From positions 35,654 to 55,168 of the forward strand of contig PCCU01000016.1 of assembly GCA_002732015.1 (NCBI GenBank): a stretch of DNA of 19,515 bases, written 5' to 3'. The notes beneath the pieces are model-generated. The model had not been told where the DNA came from, searched no databases, and was given only the letters and a program-made list of their open reading frames with translations. Position numbers and translations under genes: made by a program. Below, one piece after another: positions 14,670 through 19,515 of the stretch (its first letter is position 1; each line of letters begins with the position of its first letter). This DNA is from Candidatus Pelagibacterales bacterium. GTDB taxonomy: Bacteria > Pseudomonadota > Alphaproteobacteria > TMED109.

Positions 14670-15860
14670 CTACTCAATGATTTCTGATACAACACCAGCA
14701 CCCACTGTTTTTCCACCCTCTCTAATAGCAAACTTAAGTCCTTTGGTCATAGCAATTGGAGAAATTAAGTTTACTGTTAAGCCAATATTATCTCCAGGCA
14801 TAACCATTTCAGTTCCACTAGGTAACTCTACCGTTCCTGTAACGTCAGTAGTTCTAAAGTAAAACTGAGGTCTATAATTTCCAAAAAATGGAGTATGTCT
14901 ACCTCCTTCTTCTTTGGTAAGAACATAAGTTTCCGCTTTAAACTTTGTATGAGGCTTAATAGAACCTGGTTTAGCTAAAACTTGTCCTCTTTCAACATTT
15001 TCTCTGTCGATACCTCTTAACAATGCTCCTATATTATCACCTGCTTCTCCTCTGTCTAATAACTTTCTGAACATTTCAACACCAGTACAAACAGTTTTGG
15101 TTGTATCCTTAATACCAATGATTTCAATTTCATCATTAACATTTATAACACCTGACTCTACTCGTCCTGTAACAACCGTACCCCTTCCAGAAATAGAAAA
15201 TACATCTTCAATAGGCATTAAAAATGGCTGATCTACAGGCCTCTCAGGTTGAGGAACATATTTGTCAACTTCTTCCATGAGCTTAAGAATAGCTGGCGCT
15301 CCTATATCTGACTTATCACCTTCTAATCCTTTTAATGCAGATCCTTTGATTATAGGAATATCATCTCCTGGAAACTCATACTTAGATAAAAGCTCTCTAA
15401 CTTCCATTTCAACAAGCTCAAGTAATTCAGGATCGTCTACTTGGTCTACCTTATTTAAAAAAACCACTAGTGCAGGCACTCCAACCTGTCTAGCTAGTAG
15501 TATGTGCTCTCTTGTCTGCGGCATAGGGCCATCAGAAGCAGAAACTACTAGTATACCACCATCCATTTGTGCAGCCCCAGTTATCATATTTTTTACATAG
15601 TCAGCATGACCTGGACAATCTACATGAGCATAATGTCTATTACCTGTTTCATACTCTACATGTGCTGTGTTAATAGTTATACCTCTTTCTTTCTCTTCAG
15701 GCGCTTTATCTATCTCATCATATGCAATACTGGTTGCACCTCCAGTTTCTGCCAACACCTTAGTTATAGCAGCAGTAAGTGTTGTCTTTCCATGATCCAC
15801 ATGTCCTATAGTACCAATATTAACATGAGGTTTGGTTCTTTCAAATTTTTCTTTAGCCAT
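14670..15860 (-). CDS. tuf: Elongation factor Tu
   Basis: EF-Tu carries aminoacyl-tRNA to the ribosomal A site with GTP hydrolysis. The G domain shows GHVDHGKT (19-26), the switch region 'EEKERGITINTAHVEYE', DCPGH (81-85, with catalytic His85) and NKVD (136-139). Domains 2 and 3 carry 'GRGTVVTGRVESG' and 'FYFRTTDVTGTVELPSGTEM'. The length of 396 aa is standard. The ATG at 15860 has CGGAG 7 bp upstream and lies 35 bp after fusA. Many Proteobacteria carry a second tuf; only this one is in the window. Confidence 0.98.
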   Translation of the reverse strand: MAKEKFERTKPHVNIGTIGHVDHGKTTLTAAITKVLAETGGATSIAYDEIDKAPEEKERGITINTAHVEYETGNRHYAHVDCPGHADYVKNMITGAAQMDGGILVVSASDGPMPQTREHILLARQVGVPALVVFLNKVDQVDDPELLELVEMEVRELLSKYEFPGDDIPIIKGSALKGLEGDKSDIGAPAILKLMEEVDKYVPQPERPVDQPFLMPIEDVFSISGRGTVVTGRVESGVINVNDEIEIIGIKDTTKTVCTGVEMFRKLLDRGEAGDNIGALLRGIDRENVERGQVLAKPGSIKPHTKFKAETYVLTKEEGGRHTPFFGNYRPQFYFRTTDVTGTVELPSGTEMVMPGDNIGLTVNLISPIAMTKGLKFAIREGGKTVGAGVVSEIIE

Positions 15861-15895
15861 ATTAAATCTCCGTTTTCAAAATTAAAATATTATTA

Positions 15896-17974
15896 TTAAC
15901 TCGCTAGCTTAGCTTTCAACTCTTCTTCAACCATTGCTGGCACTAAATCATACTTATCAAATTGCATAGTGTAAACAGCTCTTCCCTGTGTCATTGATCT
16001 TAAATTATTAACATATCCGAACATTGTAGCCAAAGGAACATTAGCCTTTACTAAAGTAGCATTTCCTTGTGGATCCATTCCCTGTACTTGTCCTCTTCTG
16101 CTGTTTAGATCACCAATAACATCACCAACAAATTCCTCTGGAGTTACTACTTCAACTTTCATCATCGGTTCAAGCAGTTTAGGACTAGCTTTTGATAAAG
16201 CATCTTTAAATGCCGTTCTTCCTGCAATTTCAAAAGCCATTACACTTGAGTCAACATCATGATATGCTCCATCATACAAAGTAACACTTACATCTATAAC
16301 AGGATATCCTGCAACAACTCCGTTTTGCATAGCTCCCTCAATTCCTTTTTGAACACCTGGTATATACTCTTTTGGAATGTTTCCCCCAACAACTTTATTT
16401 ATAAATTCTAATCCACATCCTGGTTCGCCTTTTTTTACTATCATCTTAACTCTAGCAAATTGCCCAGCACCTCCAGATTGCTTCTTATGAGTGTAGTCAA
16501 CATCTGAGTCAGATGTAATAGTTTCCCTATATGCTACTTGTGGTGCTCCTACATCAGCTTCTACTTTAAATTCCCTCTTCATCCTATCTACAATTATGTC
16601 AAGATGTAATTCACCCATACCTTTAATGATAGTCTGCCCACTTTCATTATCGGTAGAAACCCCGAAGGAAGGATCTTCTGCAGCAAGTCTAGTGAGTGCT
16701 TCAGACATTTTCTCTTGATCTGCTTTTGTTTTTGGTTCCACTGCAACCTCTATAACTGGATCAGGAAAGTCCATTCTTTCCAAAATTACTTTATTATTTA
16801 CATCACTTAGGGTGTCCCCTGTAGTTACGGTTTTTAAACCACAAATTGCAATTATATCTCCTGTACGAGCTTCTTTAATATCTTCTCTGCTGTTAGCATG
16901 CATCTGTAGCATTCTTCCAATTCTTTCTTTTTTTTCTTTGACAGTATTCTCGACTGTACTCCCACTTTGTAAAACCCCTGAATAAACTCTGGCAAATGCT
17001 AGGGTTCCTACAAACGGGTCTGTCATGATCTTAAACGCTAAGGCAGAAAAAGGTTCATCATCAGAACATTTTCTTTGTAATTCTTTTTCTCCGTCCATAT
17101 CAACTCCATTAACGGGTGGTAAGTCTAAAGGTGATGGCAGGAAATCAATGACAGCATCTAGCATAGGTTGCACACCTTTATTTTTAAATGCTGAACCACA
17201 TAAGGTAGGAACAAAGTCACCTTTTAGAGTACCTTTTCTAATACAATTTTTTAGTGTATCCACTTCTGGTTCATTACCTTCTAAATATTGCTCCATTACT
17301 CCATCATCTTGTTCTACAGAAAGTTCAACTAATTTTTTTCTGTAATCTTCAGCTTTATCTTTAAGTTCACTTCTTATTTCTTTTGTCTCGTACTTAGCAC
17401 CTAATGTATCTTGCCTCCACACAACTTCTTTCATAGTAAGAATATCAACAACTCCTTCAAACTCAGCTTCACTTCCTATAGGCAATTGAAGAACCAAAGG
17501 TACGGCTCCTAATCTGTCAGAAATCATTTCCACACATCTGTAAAAATCTGCCCCTACTCTATCCATTTTATTAATGAAACACATCCTTGGCACATTATAT
17601 TTATTAGCCTGCCTCCAAACCGTTTCTGATTGAGGTTCTACGCCAGCTACGCTATCAAAAACTGCAACAGCTCCATCTAAAACTCTAAGTGATCTTTCAA
17701 CTTCTATAGTAAAATCAACATGTCCCGGTGTATCAATAATATTTATTCTATGGTCTTTCCAAAAACAAGTTGTGGCAGCTGATGTTATAGTGATTCCTCT
17801 TTCTTGCTCCTGTTCCATCCAATCCATGGTTGCTGCCCCATCATGAACTTCACCTATCTTGTGAGAAACTCCTGTATAATATAGAACTCTTTCTGTAGTT
17901 GTAGTTTTTCCTGCATCTATATGTGCCATTATCCCAATATTTCTGTAATTTTTTAAATCTGTTTTCCTAGTCAT
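15896..17974 (-). CDS. fusA: Elongation factor G
   Basis: EF-G drives tRNA-mRNA translocation and, with RRF, ribosome recycling. The G domain shows AHIDAGKT (17-24), 'ERGITITSAATTC' (58-70), DTPGH (81-85), NKMD (135-138) and 'CGSAFKNKG'. Later domains carry 'VYSGVLQSGSTVENTV', 'GMGELHLDIIVDRMKREFKV', the domain IV loop 'GAYHDVDSSVMAFEIAGRTA' and 'MFGYVNNLRSMTQGRAVYTM'. The length of 692 aa is normal. The ATG at 17974 is 16 bp after rpsG. The context in the str operon favours the housekeeping factor over a specialised EF-G2 paralogue. Confidence 0.98.
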   Translation of the reverse strand: MTRKTDLKNYRNIGIMAHIDAGKTTTTERVLYYTGVSHKIGEVHDGAATMDWMEQEQERGITITSAATTCFWKDHRINIIDTPGHVDFTIEVERSLRVLDGAVAVFDSVAGVEPQSETVWRQANKYNVPRMCFINKMDRVGADFYRCVEMISDRLGAVPLVLQLPIGSEAEFEGVVDILTMKEVVWRQDTLGAKYETKEIRSELKDKAEDYRKKLVELSVEQDDGVMEQYLEGNEPEVDTLKNCIRKGTLKGDFVPTLCGSAFKNKGVQPMLDAVIDFLPSPLDLPPVNGVDMDGEKELQRKCSDDEPFSALAFKIMTDPFVGTLAFARVYSGVLQSGSTVENTVKEKKERIGRMLQMHANSREDIKEARTGDIIAICGLKTVTTGDTLSDVNNKVILERMDFPDPVIEVAVEPKTKADQEKMSEALTRLAAEDPSFGVSTDNESGQTIIKGMGELHLDIIVDRMKREFKVEADVGAPQVAYRETITSDSDVDYTHKKQSGGAGQFARVKMIVKKGEPGCGLEFINKVVGGNIPKEYIPGVQKGIEGAMQNGVVAGYPVIDVSVTLYDGAYHDVDSSVMAFEIAGRTAFKDALSKASPKLLEPMMKVEVVTPEEFVGDVIGDLNSRRGQVQGMDPQGNATLVKANVPLATMFGYVNNLRSMTQGRAVYTMQFDKYDLVPAMVEEELKAKLAS

Positions 17975-17990
17975 TTTCTACTATCCTTAA

Positions 17991-18464
17991 TTACCATCGG
18001 TAATGTGCAAAAGCTCTATTTGCTTCGGCCATCTTTCTTGTATCTTCGTTTTTCTTAATTGAAGATCCTCGTTTGAAAGATGCGTCTAATAATTCTCCTG
18101 CTAACCTATCAATCATTGTATTTTCATTTCTTTTTCTTGCTGAGTCTATTATCCACCTTATAGCTAAAGCTTGCTTTCTTTTAGGAGATACTTCCACAGG
18201 CACTTGATAGGTTGCACCACCTACGCGTCTAGACCTTGTCTCTATTTGAGGTTGAACATTTTCTATTGCAGACTTAAAAACCTCTAGTGGCGTCTTTTCT
18301 TTCTCTTTTTTCTCAATTTTATCAAAAGATGAATATATTAGCTTTTCTGCTGTATTCTTTTTTCCGTCAATCATTAATGCCCTAACAAACTTAGCTAAAA
18401 CCAAATCTTTATATCTTGGATCTGGTAATATTTCCCTCTGTACTGATTTTCTTCTTCTAGACAA
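17991..18464 (-). CDS. rpsG: 30S ribosomal protein S7 (TTG start)
   Basis: S7 nucleates assembly of the 30S head and lies near the E site. Signatures are 'MSRRRKSVQREILPDPRY', 'KFVRALMIDGKKNTAEKLIY', 'RVGGATYQVPVEVSPKRKQA' and 'RKMAEANRAFAHYRW' at the end. The length of 157 aa is standard. The start is TTG at 18464, with GGAG exactly 6 bp upstream, 13 bp after the rpsL stop. The conserved N-terminus makes this the only sensible start. Confidence 0.97.
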   Translation of the reverse strand: MSRRRKSVQREILPDPRYKDLVLAKFVRALMIDGKKNTAEKLIYSSFDKIEKKEKEKTPLEVFKSAIENVQPQIETRSRRVGGATYQVPVEVSPKRKQALAIRWIIDSARKRNENTMIDRLAGELLDASFKRGSSIKKNEDTRKMAEANRAFAHYRW

Positions 18465-18477
18465 TTATAACTCCATA

Positions 18478-18849
18478 CTACTTTGGTCTCTTAGCTCCAT
18501 ACTTAGACCTTCTTTGTTTTCTATTACCAACTCCCTGAGTATCTAAAGTTCCCCTAACAACATGGTACCTAACTCCAGGAAGATCTTTAACCCTTCCTCC
18601 TCTTATCATTACGACAGAGTGTTCTTGAAGGTTGTGTCCTTCTCCTGGTATGTAGCTCGTAACTTCAAAACCATTGGTTAATCTAACTCTTGCTACTTTT
18701 CTCAATGCCGAGTTAGGCTTTTTAGGAGTAGTAGTATATACTCTCGTACACACTCCTCTTTTTTGTGGACAAGCCTCAAGAGCTGGTACTTTATTTCTTT
18801 TTGTTTGGGACTTCCTGCCCTTTCTAACCAATTGATTAACAGTTGGCAT
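18478..18849 (-). CDS. rpsL: 30S ribosomal protein S12 (start corrected to 18849)
   Basis: S12 controls decoding accuracy at the A site. The ATG at 18849 gives 123 aa beginning 'MPTVNQLVRKGRKSQTKRNK', exactly the family start and length, with AAAGGA just upstream. Lys43 (in TPKKPNS) and Lys88 are present, as in wild-type streptomycin-sensitive proteins. Asp89 in 'VKDLPGVRYHVVRG' is the residue methylthiolated by RimO in many bacteria. The open frame continues 23 codons upstream to a TTG at 18918, but that segment lies across the promoter, and its TTG is part of the -35 element. It is the first gene of the str operon. Confidence 0.98.
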   Translation of the reverse strand: MPTVNQLVRKGRKSQTKRNKVPALEACPQKRGVCTRVYTTTPKKPNSALRKVARVRLTNGFEVTSYIPGEGHNLQEHSVVMIRGGRVKDLPGVRYHVVRGTLDTQGVGNRKQRRSKYGAKRPK

Positions 18850-18889
18850 TTTAATTTCCTTTAATAATTTTTTTTTACCAGAAACACGC

Positions 18890-18918
18890 ATATTATTGGC
18901 ACCTAGCAAAACCGTCAA
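18890..18918 (-). promoter_or_regulatory. Sigma70-like promoter of the str operon (rpsL onward)
   Basis: On the minus strand there is a -35 TTGACG at 18918-18913. A -10 can be read as TAATAT (18895-18890) with a 17-bp spacer, or as AATAAT (18897-18892) with a 15-bp spacer. The bases just after the -10 (GCGTG) are unusually GC-rich for this genome, resembling the discriminator of ppGpp-repressed ribosomal promoters. The predicted start near 18883 gives a leader of about 35 nt before rpsL. Being after rpoC and before a long co-directional run, it probably drives the str, S10 and spc genes. Confidence 0.7.
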
Positions 18919-18929
18919 GTACTAATTAC

Positions 18930-18964
18930 AAAAAAATTTAAGATAGTGTTACTTTTTTGCAACA
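18930..18964 (-). terminator. Possible weak intrinsic terminator after rpoC
   Basis: On the minus strand TGTTGC and GTAACA pair around a six-A loop (6-bp stem with one G-T wobble, 18964-18947). Seven T follow at 18936-18930, but 10 bp separate stem and T-run, so termination would be inefficient. An all-AT 7-bp stem with a CTAGCT loop also overlaps the rpoC stop codon at 18987-18968. Partial read-through into rpsL is likely. Confidence 0.3.
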
Positions 18965-18982
18965 GTAAATAAAAAGCTAGTT

Positions 18983-19515
18983 TTATTGTTCGCTTTCTAT
19001 TTGTTTTGCTTGCTTTTCCTTAATACGTTTTTCGTTAATTACAGCCAACTTTTTAAATTTGCTCATAGTTCTTCCAGTACCTGCTGGTATTAATCTTCCA
19101 ACTATAACATTTTCTTTAAGACCTGCTAATTTATCTTTTTTTCCTGCAGTTGCTGCCTCTGTAAGAACTCTGGTTGTTTCTTGAAAGGATGCTGCTGAAA
19201 TAAAAGAATTTGTTTGTAAACTAGCTTTCGTAATACCATTTAGAATTGAAATAAACTTTGCTGGTGTCTTGCCACTTTCTGCAGTAACTTTATTGGTAAT
19301 TTCTATATCGTCTCTATCTACTTGTTCTCCGGCTATAAAATCAGTGTCTCCTGGATCTAATATTTCAACTTTTTGTAACATTTGTCTCGCAATTACCTCT
19401 ATGTGCTTATCATTAATTTTTACTCCTTGCAGCCTGTATACATTTTGAATTTCATTTACTAAGTAATTAGCGAGTTCTTCAATTCCTAAAACCCTTAGGA
19501 TATCGTGAGGTACGG
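18983..19515 (-). CDS. rpoC: DNA-directed RNA polymerase beta' subunit, C-terminal fragment
   Basis: This is the last 177 codons of the RNA polymerase beta' subunit; the 5' part lies beyond the window edge. The frame is open from the edge and continues without a start into the ATG-initiated part at 19381. Family landmarks are 'NEIQNVYRLQGVKINDKHIE' followed by 'VIARQMLQKVEILDPGDTDF', then 'GITKASLQTNSFISAASFQE' with 'TTRVLTEAATAGKKD', and 'LKENVIVGRLIPAGTG'. The latter parts belong to the C-terminal clamp and jaw-proximal region. The protein ends with a Lys/Glu/Gln-rich tail and a TAA stop 64 bp before the str promoter. Confidence 0.97.
   Translation of the reverse strand, partial: VPHDILRVLGIEELANYLVNEIQNVYRLQGVKINDKHIEVIARQMLQKVEILDPGDTDFIAGEQVDRDDIEITNKVTAESGKTPAKFISILNGITKASLQTNSFISAASFQETTRVLTEAATAGKKDKLAGLKENVIVGRLIPAGTGRTMSKFKKLAVINEKRIKEKQAKQIESEQ

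Noticed and set aside
15262..15899. Plus-strand open frames opposite tuf, fusA, rpoA and the ribosomal genes
   Set aside because: They mirror strongly conserved minus-strand genes, have low-complexity Ser/Phe/Leu-rich products, and show no recognisable domain or separate promoter, so they are antisense shadows.
18850..18918. A 23-residue N-terminal extension of S12 starting at TTG 18918
   Set aside because: The TTG is part of the -35 hexamer of the str promoter, the extra residues match nothing in S12, and the ATG at 18849 gives the exact family start and length with a good Shine-Dalgarno sequence.
18983..19381. A free-standing 132-aa protein starting at the ATG at 19381
   Set aside because: The frame stays open to the window edge and the upstream residues are conserved RpoC sequence, so this ATG is an internal methionine of rpoC.
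1..19515. A novel biological system, mobile element, CRISPR array or structured RNA
   Set aside because: Nearly all of the window is accounted for by known core genes with gaps mostly below 70 bp. I found no transposase, integrase, spaced repeats, tRNA-like fold or foreign-looking segment.

Overview
The window is one almost gap-free, minus-strand run of the bacterial transcription/translation super-cluster from an AT-rich (by eye about one-third G+C) alphaproteobacterium. In transcription order, from high to low coordinates, it holds the 3' end of rpoC, the str genes (rpsL, rpsG, fusA, tuf), the S10 genes (rpsJ to rpsQ), the spc genes (rplN to secY, then adk), the alpha genes (rpsM, rpsK, rpoA, rplQ), a pseudouridine synthase of the RluA/RluC family, and the first 57 codons of a probable ATP12-type F1-ATPase assembly chaperone. 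All real genes are on the minus strand; I see no tRNA, rRNA, mobile element or CRISPR array.

The alphaproteobacterial assignment rests on adk directly after secY, the absence of rpsD and rpmJ from the spc/alpha region, a short-LID adenylate kinase, and a RluC-ATP12-like pair downstream. AT richness, tiny gaps and start/stop overlaps suggest a streamlined genome such as SAR11 (Pelagibacterales) or a similar lineage. The exact group cannot be fixed by eye.

Two sigma70-like promoters are visible. One lies in the 133-bp gap between rpoC and rpsL and would drive str-S10-spc. The other lies 6 bp after the adk stop codon and would drive rpsM-rpsK-rpoA-rplQ separately. The tuf-rpsJ gap is only 21 bp, so the S10 genes have no leader of their own. 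No strong intrinsic terminator is visible.

Several translation starts are non-ATG: TTG for rpsM, rpsN, rpsJ and rpsG, and GTG for rpoA, adk and secY. For rpsL, rplN and rplV the longest reading frame over-calls the start, and I give corrected starts. This is a conserved housekeeping region. I found no convincing new biological system, only modest observations on start codons, promoters, protein tails and gene-order loss.
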